Shown: positions 1 to 7,804 of the stretch, piece after piece
Layout of the letters: every line of letters starts with the position of its first letter
Position numbering within the stretch: the first letter of the stretch is position 1
Assembly: GCA_937928575.1 (NCBI GenBank)
Contig: CALFWW010000067.1
Coordinates: forward strand, 1-64,000
DNA from: an uncultured Saprospiraceae bacterium
GTDB lineage: Bacteria; Bacteroidota; Bacteroidia; Chitinophagales; Saprospiraceae
Direction: 5' to 3'
DNA length: 64,000 nt
The notes under the pieces: model-generated
What the model was told of the DNA's origin: nothing
What the model saw: only the letters and a program-made list of their open reading frames with translations
Database searches by the model: none
Position numbers and translations under genes: made by a program

Positions 1-134
1 TATCTGCGTTGAAAAGCCCTGTCTGCTTGGCGCAGTCAGGCAGGCTCACCGTAACTAAGGCTATGTCTACGTTTTCTGCCTTGATCTCGAAAAATTTTCC
101 TTCCAAATATATCCGCACTTTTAGACTACAATTT
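1..134. repeat. Dispersed repeat, truncated by window edge
   Basis: This stretch matches 21561-21694 in the same orientation with only a few substitutions over 134 bases. The match stops just after a shared 'actacaattt'. Read on the minus strand it would encode the same peptide core (LEGKFFEIKAENVDIALVT) as the ORF at 21367-21705, but here the frame has a stop and no ATG upstream. It may be a fragment of a repeated small gene or a non-coding dispersed repeat. The copy starts at or before base 1, so its left end is unknown. Confidence 0.8.
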
Positions 135-190
135 GTATTAAAGGCTTTTTACGGTATTTGGAAATTATCTCTAATTCCCTTATCTTCACA

Positions 191-207
191 AACGAACGTT
201 CATTCGT
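191..207. promoter_or_regulatory. Candidate TetR-family (PaaR-like) operator before paaE
   Basis: The leader of paaE holds AACGAACGTT (191-200) overlapping ACGAA-N6-TTCGT (192-207), ending about 10 bases before the ATG. The AACG-N2-CGTT core resembles the pseudopalindrome that I recall being reported for PaaR of Thermus. A TetR-family gene lies directly downstream of paaE, so autoregulation of the cluster is plausible. I saw no second copy in the other paa spacers. The symmetry is seen; the function is inferred. Confidence 0.45.
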
Positions 208-217
208 ATAGCTCATT

Positions 218-1294
218 ATGCCAAAATTTAAACAACTTAAGATTGCTGATATCCGAAAAGAAACGGAAGAAACTGTTTCAATCGCATTCGAAGTCCCTGC
301 CGATTTGAAAGAAGAATATCAGTTTATTGCAGGTCAATATCTTACATTAAAAGCGATGATTAATGGGGAAGATGTAAGAAGATCCTATTCGATTTGTTCT
401 GCACCACATGAAAATGAATTAAGGGTTGCGATTAAAAAAGTACAAGATGGACGATTTTCGACTTTTGCAAACGAAGTCCTCACAGAAAATGATACACTAG
501 AGGTCATGCCACCCATGGGTAAGTTTCAAGCTATTCCAAATCCATCCAATAAAAGGAATTATTTAGGTTTTGTCGGCGGTAGTGGAATAACTCCGGTAAT
601 CTCCATAATTAAAACGGTGTTGACCAACGAGCCACAAAGTACCTTCACTTTATTTTATGGAAATAGAACTGTCAATTCTATTATTTTCAAAGAAGAAATT
701 GAAGGTTTGAAAAATACTTACCTCAATCGATTTGTGTTACATCATTTATTGAGTAATGAAAAATTGGAAGCGCCATTATTTAATGGTCGGATGGATCAAG
801 AGAAATGTAGACTACTTTACAAATTAATTGTCGACCCTAAGAAAATGGATGACATATATATATGTGGTCCCAAACCAATGATGGATGAAATCATTGCTAG
901 TCTGGAAGAGGAAAAGGTAGATATGAAGAAAGTTCATTTTGAATTATTTACCTCACCGCTTGGAAATTTAGCTAAAGAAAAAAAGCCAACCATTAGTCCT
1001 TTTGATGCCAAAAAGGAAAGTATGATTACAATAAAATTGGATGGTGATGAATTTGATTTTCGTTTAAAATATGGTGGTAATAATATTTTGGATGCAGCAA
1101 TGAATACAGGTGCAGATTTACCATTTGCTTGTAAAGGTGGTGTCTGTGCAACCTGCAAAGCAAAAGTTATTGAAGGAGAAGTAGCGATGGATGTAAATTA
1201 TGGTTTAGACCCTGAAGAAGTGGAAGCAGGCTATATCTTAACTTGTCAAGCACACCCACGTACGGCAAAAATTGTCGTAGATTTTGATGTGTAA
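218..1294 (+). CDS. paaE: 1,2-phenylacetyl-CoA epoxidase reductase subunit PaaE
   Basis: This is the electron-transfer subunit that passes NAD(P)H electrons through FAD and a 2Fe-2S centre to the PaaABC di-iron oxygenase. The 358 residues match the usual PaaE size. An N-terminal ferredoxin-reductase-type FAD domain carries RRSYSIC (about residues 54-60). A nucleotide-binding domain follows with GGSGITPV (about 120-127) and YICGPKPMM (about 214-222). The C-terminal plant-type ferredoxin domain has the cysteine pattern CKGGVCATC plus a later CQAHP. The ATG at 218 is preferred because it follows a palindromic leader and starts directly into the reductase fold. It is separated from paaABCD by the regulator gene, with all genes on one strand. 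Family assignment is very secure. Confidence 0.96.
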   Translation: MPKFKQLKIADIRKETEETVSIAFEVPADLKEEYQFIAGQYLTLKAMINGEDVRRSYSICSAPHENELRVAIKKVQDGRFSTFANEVLTENDTLEVMPPMGKFQAIPNPSNKRNYLGFVGGSGITPVISIIKTVLTNEPQSTFTLFYGNRTVNSIIFKEEIEGLKNTYLNRFVLHHLLSNEKLEAPLFNGRMDQEKCRLLYKLIVDPKKMDDIYICGPKPMMDEIIASLEEEKVDMKKVHFELFTSPLGNLAKEKKPTISPFDAKKESMITIKLDGDEFDFRLKYGGNNILDAAMNTGADLPFACKGGVCATCKAKVIEGEVAMDVNYGLDPEEVEAGYILTCQAHPRTAKIVVDFDV

Positions 1295-1372
1295 ACTTAC
1301 TGTTGTTGTACTGTTTCGTAGTTTATTAGGAGCGGACTTGAATTCTTATTTTTGAAAATATATTGTTGAAAA

Positions 1373-1948
1373 ATGGAAGTTAAAACCAGTAAAGAAAGAA
1401 TTTTCGAAGAAGCAGCCATCCTTTTTAGGGAAAAGGGATATCGAGCAGCTTCCATGAGAGACTTGAGTGACCGGGTTGGTTTGAAGCCATCTAGTTTTTA
1501 CAATCACATCAAATCTAAAGAAGAAATTTTGCAAAAAATCTGTCTCGAAAATGCAAAGAAGTTTGTAGACGGAATGAAAGCAATCAAAAAAGAATCGGAT
1601 GACCCGTTAAAACAATTGCAGGCAGTCATCAGATTACATGTCGATATTGCAATCAAAGATCGTAGTTCAGTTACCGTATTCAATGATGAATGGAAACATT
1701 TAAGCGAACCATTTTTGTCCGATTTCTTAAAAATGAGAAAACGTTACGAGAAAGAATTTAGCAAAATAATTGAAGCAGGTGTCAAAAAGAAGATATTTAG
1801 AAAACTAAATCCATCTATTGCGCTATTTACAATTTTGACTTCTTTGCGATGGATTCACTATTGGTATAAACCAAAACGCAAAATTGACGTTAAAACATTA
1901 GAGAATGATGTCATCAACCTATTGGTGCATGGTATTTCCAAAGTATAA
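1373..1948 (+). CDS. TetR/AcrR-family regulator, probable PaaR
   Basis: This 191-residue protein has a TetR-type N-terminal helix-turn-helix: RIFEEAAILFREKGY, then MRDLSDRVGLKPSSFYNH, at about residues 9-45. The all-helical C-terminal ligand domain shows no motif I can assign. It lies between paaE (78-base gap) and paaA (12-base gap), so it is almost certainly co-transcribed with them. In other bacteria TetR-type PaaR repressors respond to phenylacetyl-CoA; that role here is inferred from position. The palindrome at 191-207 is its best candidate operator. Confidence 0.88.
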   Translation: MEVKTSKERIFEEAAILFREKGYRAASMRDLSDRVGLKPSSFYNHIKSKEEILQKICLENAKKFVDGMKAIKKESDDPLKQLQAVIRLHVDIAIKDRSSVTVFNDEWKHLSEPFLSDFLKMRKRYEKEFSKIIEAGVKKKIFRKLNPSIALFTILTSLRWIHYWYKPKRKIDVKTLENDVINLLVHGISKV

Positions 1949-1960
1949 ATTTTAGTAATT

Positions 1961-2911
1961 ATGAAAGAAGCAGATTTAGAACAAAAATTTCAAGATAAAA
2001 TCGATGCTGAAATCCGTATTGAACCACGAGATTGGATGCCTGAGAAATATCGAAAAACTTTGATTCGTCAAATTTCTCAACATGCCCATTCTGAAATCGT
2101 AGGGATGCTTCCAGAAGGTAATTGGATAAGCAGAGCACCTAGCCTAAAGCGTAAAGTAGGACTCATTGCTAAAGTGCAAGATGAAGCAGGACATGGATTG
2201 TATCTATATAGTGCTGCCGAAACTTTAGGAATCGACAGAGACACTATGTTCCAACAGTTAAATTCCGGAAAAGCAAAGTACTCAAGTATTTTCAATTATC
2301 CAACCATTACATGGGCTGATATCGGTGCCATCGGTTGGTTGGTAGATGGTGCTGCCATTATGAATCAAGTACCCTTATGTAGGTGTTCTTATGGTCCTTA
2401 TGCACGTGCAATGGTTCGCGTATGCAAGGAAGAAAGTTTTCACCAAAGACAAGGGTTTGAAATTTTAATGACTTTAATGAATGGGTCACAAGAACAAAAA
2501 GATATGGCTCAAAATGCGATCGACCGATGGTGGTGGCCTTCGATGATGATGTTTGGACCAACAGATGATGACTCACCTAACACGGTGCAGTCGATGAAGT
2601 GGAAAATCAAGCGATATACCAATGATGAATTGCGACAGAAGTTTGTAGATGTTTGTGTGGATCAAGCAAAAGTGTTGGGAATTACATTACCAGATCCAGA
2701 TCTAAAATGGAATGAAGAGAGAGGACACTATGATTTCGGTAAGATCAATTGGGATGAATTTTGGAATGTCGTAAAAGGAAATGGTCCTTGCAACAAACAA
2801 AGATTAAAAACTAGAAACGAAGCCTACGATAACGGGAAATGGGTACGAGAAGCAGCAATGGCATATTCAGAGAAAAGAGCAGCAAGAAAAGCAGCCGGAA
2901 AAGTCGCATAA
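1961..2911 (+). CDS. paaA: 1,2-phenylacetyl-CoA epoxidase catalytic subunit PaaA
   Basis: PaaA is the di-iron subunit that inserts oxygen into the aromatic ring of phenylacetyl-CoA, working in a complex with PaaB, PaaC and PaaE. The 316 residues agree with the family length. Conservation is very high, with segments such as [16 protein letters not shown] (about 40-55), the ferritin-like metal ligand pairs QDEAGHGLY and [12 protein letters not shown], and [21 protein letters not shown]. It starts 12 bases after the regulator gene and begins the paaABCD block. The Lys/Arg/Ala-rich C-terminus ([10 protein letters not shown]) is typical of the family. Confidence 0.98.
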   Translation: MKEADLEQKFQDKIDAEIRIEPRDWMPEKYRKTLIRQISQHAHSEIVGMLPEGNWISRAPSLKRKVGLIAKVQDEAGHGLYLYSAAETLGIDRDTMFQQLNSGKAKYSSIFNYPTITWADIGAIGWLVDGAAIMNQVPLCRCSYGPYARAMVRVCKEESFHQRQGFEILMTLMNGSQEQKDMAQNAIDRWWWPSMMMFGPTDDDSPNTVQSMKWKIKRYTNDELRQKFVDVCVDQAKVLGITLPDPDLKWNEERGHYDFGKINWDEFWNVVKGNGPCNKQRLKTRNEAYDNGKWVREAAMAYSEKRAARKAAGKVA

Positions 2912-2918
2912 CCTTAAA

Positions 2919-2962
2919 GTCCCGAAGGGACGATATAACGAAAACAAATGGTGTAACCGTTT
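2919..2962. repeat. Pair of triloop mini-palindromes in paaA-paaB spacer
   Basis: Two short perfect or near-perfect hairpins with 3-nt loops fill the spacer. GTCCC-GAA-GGGAC lies at 2919-2931. AAATGGT-GTA-ACCGTTT lies at 2946-2962 (one G-T pair). Neither is followed by a long T run, so they are not obvious terminators. They share their architecture with elements at 9620-9694, 12140-12154 and 15282-15343. Confidence 0.65.
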
Positions 2963-2979
2963 GAAAAAAAAATAAAACT

Positions 2980-3264
2980 ATGTCCAACACTTGGCCACTT
3001 TGGGAAGTCTTCATACGAAGCAAACAAGGAATTCACCACAAACATGTCGGAAGTCTTCACGCACCAGACGAAGAGGTAGCGATTGAAAATGCACGTGATG
3101 TATACACTCGTCGTCAAGAAGGTGTCTCTATTTGGGTAGTTGAGTCCAAAAACATAACCGCTTCCAATCCAGAAGACAGCGATGCATTTTATGAGCCAGC
3201 CAAAGATAAAATCTATCGTCATCCGACCTTTTATGATTTGCCTGACGAATTAAAACACATTTAA
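2980..3264 (+). CDS. paaB: 1,2-phenylacetyl-CoA epoxidase subunit PaaB
   Basis: PaaB is a small non-catalytic subunit that helps organise the PaaAC heterodimers and electron delivery. At 94 residues it matches the family. Recognisable segments are WPLWEVFIRSKQGIHHKHVG, SLHAPDEEVAIENARDVYTR and EGVSIWVV. It lies 68 bases after paaA and 2 bases before paaC, so translational coupling with paaC is likely. Confidence 0.96.
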   Translation: MSNTWPLWEVFIRSKQGIHHKHVGSLHAPDEEVAIENARDVYTRRQEGVSIWVVESKNITASNPEDSDAFYEPAKDKIYRHPTFYDLPDELKHI

Positions 3265-3266
3265 TC

Positions 3267-4022
3267 ATGAAAGAAAATCTATTGTTAGATTATTTGTTGC
3301 AATTAGGAGACAATGCATTGGTGCTTGGCCAAAGACTGGCAGAGTGGTGTGGACACGGACCTATTTTGGAACAAGACATGGCGATCACTAATATCTCTTT
3401 GGATCTATTTGGACAAACCAGGAATTTGTTCCAATATGCAGCAAAAGTAGAAGGAAAAGGACGAACAGAAGATAATCTAGCTTTTCTACGAGATGCGATT
3501 CAGTTCAAAAATGTATTATTAGTAGAGTTGCCTAATGGTGATTTTGGAAGAACAATCGTGAAGCAATTTTTATACGATGCCTATAATTTTTTGAATTACA
3601 CGGCTCTACTGAATAGTACTGATAAACAACTAGCTGCAATTGCGGAAAAATCGCTGAAAGAGGTTACTTACCATCTAAGATTTAGCTCAGAATGGATGAT
3701 CCGATTAGGAGATGGAACAGCAGAAAGTCACCAACGTATGCAAACAGCTTTGGATGACTTGTGGATGTATACCGGTGAATTATTCGAAATGTCTGAAGTC
3801 GAAAAGGAATTAGTAAAGACAGGAGTGGCTGTTGATCTTGAAAAATTGAAATCAGATTGGTCAAAAAAAGTACGAGAAATATGCGATGAAGCCACATTGA
3901 AAGTCCCAGAAAATGGATGGATGCAGAAAGGAGGAAAGACTGGAGTGCACACTGAAAATCTCGGTTTCCTTTTAGCAGATATGCAATACCTCCAAAGAGC
4001 CTACCCAGGCCAACAATGGTAA
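3267..4022 (+). CDS. paaC: 1,2-phenylacetyl-CoA epoxidase structural subunit PaaC
   Basis: PaaC is the ferritin-like partner of PaaA in the epoxidase; in studied enzymes it has largely lost metal binding and supports PaaA. The 251 residues fit the family. Diagnostic segments are LGDNALVLGQRLAEWCGHGP (about 13-32), LFGQTRNLFQYAA, LPNGDFGRTIVKQFLYDA, TYHLRFSSEWMIRLGDGT and the C-terminal LGFLLADMQYLQRAYPG. Its ATG lies 2 bases after the paaB stop codon. Confidence 0.96.
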   Translation: MKENLLLDYLLQLGDNALVLGQRLAEWCGHGPILEQDMAITNISLDLFGQTRNLFQYAAKVEGKGRTEDNLAFLRDAIQFKNVLLVELPNGDFGRTIVKQFLYDAYNFLNYTALLNSTDKQLAAIAEKSLKEVTYHLRFSSEWMIRLGDGTAESHQRMQTALDDLWMYTGELFEMSEVEKELVKTGVAVDLEKLKSDWSKKVREICDEATLKVPENGWMQKGGKTGVHTENLGFLLADMQYLQRAYPGQQW

Positions 4023-4099
4023 AACCTAAAACCGCAAAGAGGTGATATAATTTGTAGCGATGTGAGTATCGTATCGCATGCCACAAGAAGAGTAAAAAA

Positions 4100-4585
4100 A
4101 TGACAAACACAGATCATATCTACAACATTCTACAAGAAGTTCCAGACCCAGAGATTCCCGTAATCAATGTGTTGGATTTGGGTATTATCAGGAAAGTAGA
4201 ATTTGTAAATGAAAAGTTAGAGGTGACTATCACACCAACTTATTCTGGTTGTCCTGCTATGAATGTGATCGAACAAACCATTCGGGAGAAATTAATTTCT
4301 GAAGGATATCAAAATGTAGAAATAAAAACCATTCTTAGTCCAGCTTGGACCACCGATTGGTTGACAGAGGAAGGGAAACAAAAATTATTAAAATACGGTA
4401 TCGCTCCTCCGGTAGGATCCTCTTCCAATAAGTCCACACTTTTCGCAGAAGAAAAAGTAGTAGGTTGCCCTCAATGTAATTCTAATAACACTACACTTGT
4501 AAGTGAGTTTGGATCTACACCTTGTAAATCACTCTATAAATGTAAAGACTGTTTAGAACCATTTGACTATTTTAAATGCCACTAA
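4100..4585 (+). CDS. paaD: Phenylacetate epoxidase maturation protein PaaD (MIP18 family)
   Basis: PaaD belongs to the MIP18/DUF59 family and is thought to assist metal-cluster assembly for the epoxidase. The N-terminal MIP18 domain shows VPDPEIPVINVLDLGIIR (about 14-31) and the motif YSGCPAMN. The C-terminus adds a four-cysteine ribbon, CPQC with a later CKDC, typical of PaaD rather than of generic MIP18 proteins. The 161 residues match the family. The 77-base spacer after paaC carries a GATATAA-containing sequence and a GCGAT/ATCGC stem. No convincing terminator separates paaD from the convergent gene after it. Confidence 0.94.
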   Translation: MTNTDHIYNILQEVPDPEIPVINVLDLGIIRKVEFVNEKLEVTITPTYSGCPAMNVIEQTIREKLISEGYQNVEIKTILSPAWTTDWLTEEGKQKLLKYGIAPPVGSSSNKSTLFAEEKVVGCPQCNSNNTTLVSEFGSTPCKSLYKCKDCLEPFDYFKCH

Positions 4586-4723
4586 TAATCGGATAAGTTA
4601 GTTCTAGTCAACTACTTTCTTCTGATGCTACAATTTATTTTTGTTATAGTTAGTTACAGGTAGCACATTGTCTGATACGAATGGGTTGCATATTTGAGAT
4701 TCTAATATAATTCAACTTGTTTT
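4586..4723. other. Convergent spacer after paaD, no clear terminator
   Basis: Spacer between the paaD stop codon and the stop codon of the convergent protease gene. It contains only a weak TGCTAC/GTAGCA inverted repeat and no T-tract hairpin that I would call a terminator. Confidence 0.4.
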
Positions 4724-5413
4724 TCAGGCATATGTTTTCGCTTGTTCAACAAAACTTTTAATTTCATTTAAAGAAATTCCAATCCCATTTTCTACTTGCG
4801 TGACAATATCTTTTGTTCTAGGGACCTTCCGAGTATAATTTGCCAAATCCACACCAACCACATCTCCATCCATATTAAAAACAGGACCTCCACTCATACC
4901 AGGTAAAGAAGAATGCTGCGTTAAAAAACTTCTGAATTTTTTCCTAAACAACATTCCTGGATTTACATAATCCATTAAAATAGTTGGTTGCCAATATTGT
5001 CGCACTGCCGAAACATCAAACAATCCAGTTACGCCATTTACATTCTTTTGAATATTTGGAAATGGATAACCACATAGTCCAATGGATGCACCGATATTAG
5101 GCGATTGAGTAGCAAAAGAAAGCGGCGGAAGGATATCCGTATCAACTTTTCCCATCGCCAAGTCTAAACTCGGATCATTATATACAATCGTTATTGGTGC
5201 TGGCTGTTTATTTTTAAATTTTATAAAAGGTATGTTTCCAAGATGACCTAATTGATGTCCATGCGGATTTGCTTGAATCACATGATTTGCTGTCAGAAAA
5301 TTACCCTCCTCATCAATAAAAAATCCAGTACCCAAAACACGCATCGATTGCGGTCCAGAACTAAAGATCGGAAAAATGGAACCTTTTACTTTTTGTATCG
5401 CTTTTTCGTACAT
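4724..5413 (-). CDS. Trypsin-like (S1/HtrA-type) serine protease
   Basis: A probable serine endopeptidase of the trypsin/HtrA fold. The three catalytic positions are visible: His in FLTANHVIQ, Asp in DPSLDLAMGKV and Ser in PGMSGGPVFN. There is no PDZ domain, signal peptide or transmembrane segment in the 229-residue form, so it is probably a cytoplasmic single-domain protease. I prefer the ATG at 5413 (MYEKAIQK), because the fold starts directly there. The frame stays open to an ATG at 5476, which would add 21 hydrophobic residues (MCPIKMDGTIFSILIIEITI...). The gene is inverted within the paa cluster, between paaD and paaG, and no role in phenylacetate degradation is evident. Confidence 0.82.
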   Translation of the reverse strand: MYEKAIQKVKGSIFPIFSSGPQSMRVLGTGFFIDEEGNFLTANHVIQANPHGHQLGHLGNIPFIKFKNKQPAPITIVYNDPSLDLAMGKVDTDILPPLSFATQSPNIGASIGLCGYPFPNIQKNVNGVTGLFDVSAVRQYWQPTILMDYVNPGMLFRKKFRSFLTQHSSLPGMSGGPVFNMDGDVVGVDLANYTRKVPRTKDIVTQVENGIGISLNEIKSFVEQAKTYA

Positions 5414-5599
5414 AGCTATTGTTATTTCTATAATTAGTATAGAAAAGATTGTTCCATCCATTTTTATTGGACACAATGGCTACAAATTCAAAATCGCACT
5501 GACATTTCTGGTTGAATAAATTTCAATCGTTTACAATATGGCAGACATCCGTGTTCTTTCACCCTTTCCATCAGCTTTCCGTTGGTCAGTCATATGTTG

Positions 5600-5607
5600 T
5601 ACCTTTG
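5600..5607 (+). promoter_or_regulatory. Candidate Bacteroidota -7 box (TACCTTTG)
   Basis: TACCTTTG fits the Bacteroidota TAnnTTTG -7 element. A weak TTG lies upstream at 5582-5584, closer than the usual spacing. It would be the distal of two candidate promoters for paaG. Confidence 0.3.
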
Positions 5608-5697
5608 TCGCAGCTAAAAGGAAACTTGTATTTTCCATAGAAAAGTTTAATAAAGCACGAGTCAATTACGCTTAAATAAGGAGTGCAAAAACCCAAA

Positions 5698-5729
5698 ATT
5701 GCCATTGCCATCCCAATTGACTAAATTTG
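5698..5729 (+). promoter_or_regulatory. Candidate paaG promoter (ATTG-N20-TAAATTTG)
   Basis: A TTG (5699-5701) and TAAATTTG (5722-5729) are spaced about 20 bases apart, matching the sigma-ABfr-type -33/-7 architecture. The predicted start would give a leader of only about 10-15 bases before the paaG ATG at 5749. Confidence 0.5.
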
Positions 5730-5748
5730 TAAAAAATAAATAAGCAAT

Positions 5749-6528
5749 ATGGAGCCAATATTATATAGCGTACAAGATGCCATTGCAACAATTACCATCA
5801 ATAGAGCCGACTCATTCAATAGCTTTAATAAGGAGACTGCGCTAATGATGCAAGATCTATTAAAGCAATTTGAAAATGAGCCCAAAGTAAGATGTATCAT
5901 CATCACAGGAAATGGAAAAGCGTTTTGTGCTGGACAAGATATCAAAGAATTAACCGATCCAGAAACAACCGTCGATCTTTCAGCAATTGTTGCCGATCAT
6001 TTCAATCCAATCATTGAATTAATTCGAGAAATTGAAAAACCAATCGTCGCAGCCGTAAACGGAGTAGCAGCAGGAGCTGGTGCTAACATTGCACTTGCAT
6101 GTGATGTGGTGATTGCTCATGAGAGCGCTTCTTTCATTCAGGCGTTTAGTAAAATCGGATTAATTCCAGATAGTGGTGGTACATTCTTCTTGCCAAGATT
6201 AATTGGTTTTCAAAAAGCATCCGCATTAATGATGTTAGGTGATAAGGTGATGGCCAAAGAGGCAGAACAAATGGGAATGATTTATAAAGCGGTGTCGGCT
6301 GAAGCATACCAAGGAGAGGTGAAAAGAATCGCAACTAAATTAGCCGCACTTCCAACAAAAGGATTGGGTTACACCAAACGTGCTCTTAATAAATCTTTGT
6401 TTAATGAGTTGTCTAAACAACTAGCTATCGAAGAACAATTACAAACAACAGCATCCATGACAACCGATTATCAAGAGGGCATTCAAGCATTCATCGAAAA
6501 ACGTAAACCAGAATTTACAGGCGAATAA
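5749..6528 (+). CDS. paaG: Ring-1,2-epoxyphenylacetyl-CoA isomerase PaaG
   Basis: A crotonase-fold isomerase that converts the ring epoxide to oxepin-CoA and also shifts double bonds later in the pathway. The 259 residues fit PaaG. The oxyanion-hole segments are AFCAGQDIKEL (about 63-73) and NGVAAGAGANIALACD (about 103-118). IGLIPDSGGTFFLPRL carries the Asp typical of PaaG, where hydratases have Glu. It begins a transcription unit with a good -7 box just upstream, after the inverted protease gene. The next gene, paaH, completes a beta-oxidation pair. Confidence 0.92.
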   Translation: MEPILYSVQDAIATITINRADSFNSFNKETALMMQDLLKQFENEPKVRCIIITGNGKAFCAGQDIKELTDPETTVDLSAIVADHFNPIIELIREIEKPIVAAVNGVAAGAGANIALACDVVIAHESASFIQAFSKIGLIPDSGGTFFLPRLIGFQKASALMMLGDKVMAKEAEQMGMIYKAVSAEAYQGEVKRIATKLAALPTKGLGYTKRALNKSLFNELSKQLAIEEQLQTTASMTTDYQEGIQAFIEKRKPEFTGE

Positions 6529-6551
6529 ATTTTTACAGTCAATCATTATGT

Positions 6552-6579
6552 TAAAAGTTGCTACTATATTCAACTTTTA
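6552..6579. promoter_or_regulatory. Stem-loop between paaG and paaH
   Basis: TAAAAGTTG (6552-6560) pairs perfectly with CAACTTTTA (6571-6579) around a 10-nt loop. No T run follows. It is succeeded by a threefold ATAACTC direct repeat (about 6594-6616). It may stabilise the mRNA or attenuate transcription between paaG and paaH. Confidence 0.4.
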
Positions 6580-6627
6580 GCACAATCCACTTAATAACTC
6601 ATAACTCGATAACTCAACACGGTAAAC

Positions 6628-7803
6628 ATGACAATTGGAGTACTAGGATCTGGATCAATGGGAGCAGGAATAGCACAAGTGGCGGCAACTGCCGGACATG
6701 ATGTAATTCTTTTCGACAAAAACCCGGATGCATTAAAAAGAGCAAGTGATGGGTTGCTAAAAATATTAAATCGACTAGTAGAAAAAGGACGAATCGATGA
6801 TCCAACTGCCAAAGCAATTTTTGGAAGAATTTATTTCGTCGACAACACTTCCGCATACAAAGACTGCGGCCTAATCATCGAAGCCATCATCGAGGATATC
6901 AATGTCAAAAAAGCAGTTTTCGAACAATTAGAAGACGTAGTGCCGGAAGAATGTATTTTGGCAACCAATACTTCTTCATTAGCAGTCGCAGCGATTGCCT
7001 CAGCATGCGATGATCCCTCCAGAGTAATCGGTATTCACTTTTTCAACCCTGCTCCTTTAATGAAGTTGGTAGAAATTATTCCTGCCATTCAAACCAGTAA
7101 TGAGGTCACAGAAAAGTGTAGAAAGCTCATCGAAAAATGGGGTAAGTTAACCGTCATCGCAAAAGATACTCCAGGATTTATTGTCAACAGAGTAGCACGA
7201 CCTTTTTATGGCGAAGCATGCAGAATAATGGAAGAAGGATTTGCAGATGCAGCGACCATCGATTGGGCCATGAAAGAAATTGGTGGTTTCAGAATGGGCC
7301 CCTTCACTTTAATGGACTACATAGGAAACGACATCAATTATAAAGTAACCCAAACCGTTTTCGAAGCATTTTATTATGACCAAAGATACAAGCCTTCATT
7401 CGTTCAAAAACAAGTGGTAGATGCAGGATACTTAGGTAGAAAATCAGGAAGAGGTTTTTATGATTACAGTGAAGGAGCCGTAAACCCTGAGCCCAACAAA
7501 GATATGGAATTGGGGAATCACATTGTTTGGAGAATTTTGGTGATGTTGATTAATGAAGCTGCAGATGCATTATACTTGCGAATTGCAACCAGAGATGATA
7601 TCGATACTGCTATGGAGAAAGGTGTCAATTATCCAAAAGGATTGTTGAAATGGGCAGATGAAAAGGGAATCCAACATTGTGTTGACACGATGGATCGATT
7701 ATTTGATGAGTACAAAGAATCTAGATATCGTTGTTCTCCATTGTTGAGAAAAATGGCGAAAGAAGGAAGGACTTTTTATCAAACTCAAAAAGAAACAGCT
7801 TAG
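6628..7803 (+). CDS. paaH: 3-hydroxyacyl-CoA dehydrogenase, probable PaaH
   Basis: Predicted NAD-dependent oxidation of 3-hydroxyadipyl-CoA to 3-oxoadipyl-CoA. A Rossmann motif starts the protein (GVLGSGSMGAGIAQVAA, about residues 4-20). The family signature HFFNPAPLMKLVEI includes the catalytic His; ATNTSSLAV and DTPGFIVNRV are also present. Two C-terminal 3HCDH helical domains follow. At 391 residues it is shorter than the roughly 475-residue enterobacterial PaaH but typical of stand-alone dehydrogenases. A general 3-hydroxybutyryl-CoA dehydrogenase is the alternative; the operon context favours PaaH. Confidence 0.88.
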   Translation: MTIGVLGSGSMGAGIAQVAATAGHDVILFDKNPDALKRASDGLLKILNRLVEKGRIDDPTAKAIFGRIYFVDNTSAYKDCGLIIEAIIEDINVKKAVFEQLEDVVPEECILATNTSSLAVAAIASACDDPSRVIGIHFFNPAPLMKLVEIIPAIQTSNEVTEKCRKLIEKWGKLTVIAKDTPGFIVNRVARPFYGEACRIMEEGFADAATIDWAMKEIGGFRMGPFTLMDYIGNDINYKVTQTVFEAFYYDQRYKPSFVQKQVVDAGYLGRKSGRGFYDYSEGAVNPEPNKDMELGNHIVWRILVMLINEAADALYLRIATRDDIDTAMEKGVNYPKGLLKWADEKGIQHCVDTMDRLFDEYKESRYRCSPLLRKMAKEGRTFYQTQKETA

Positions 7804-7804
7804 T

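Noticed and set aside
9-308. 99-residue + strand frame at the window start
   Set aside because: It runs through the dispersed repeat and overlaps the start of paaE in another frame. It has no recognisable domain.
934-1158. Antisense 74-residue frame within paaE
   Set aside because: Lies wholly inside a secure gene and lacks any feature of its own.
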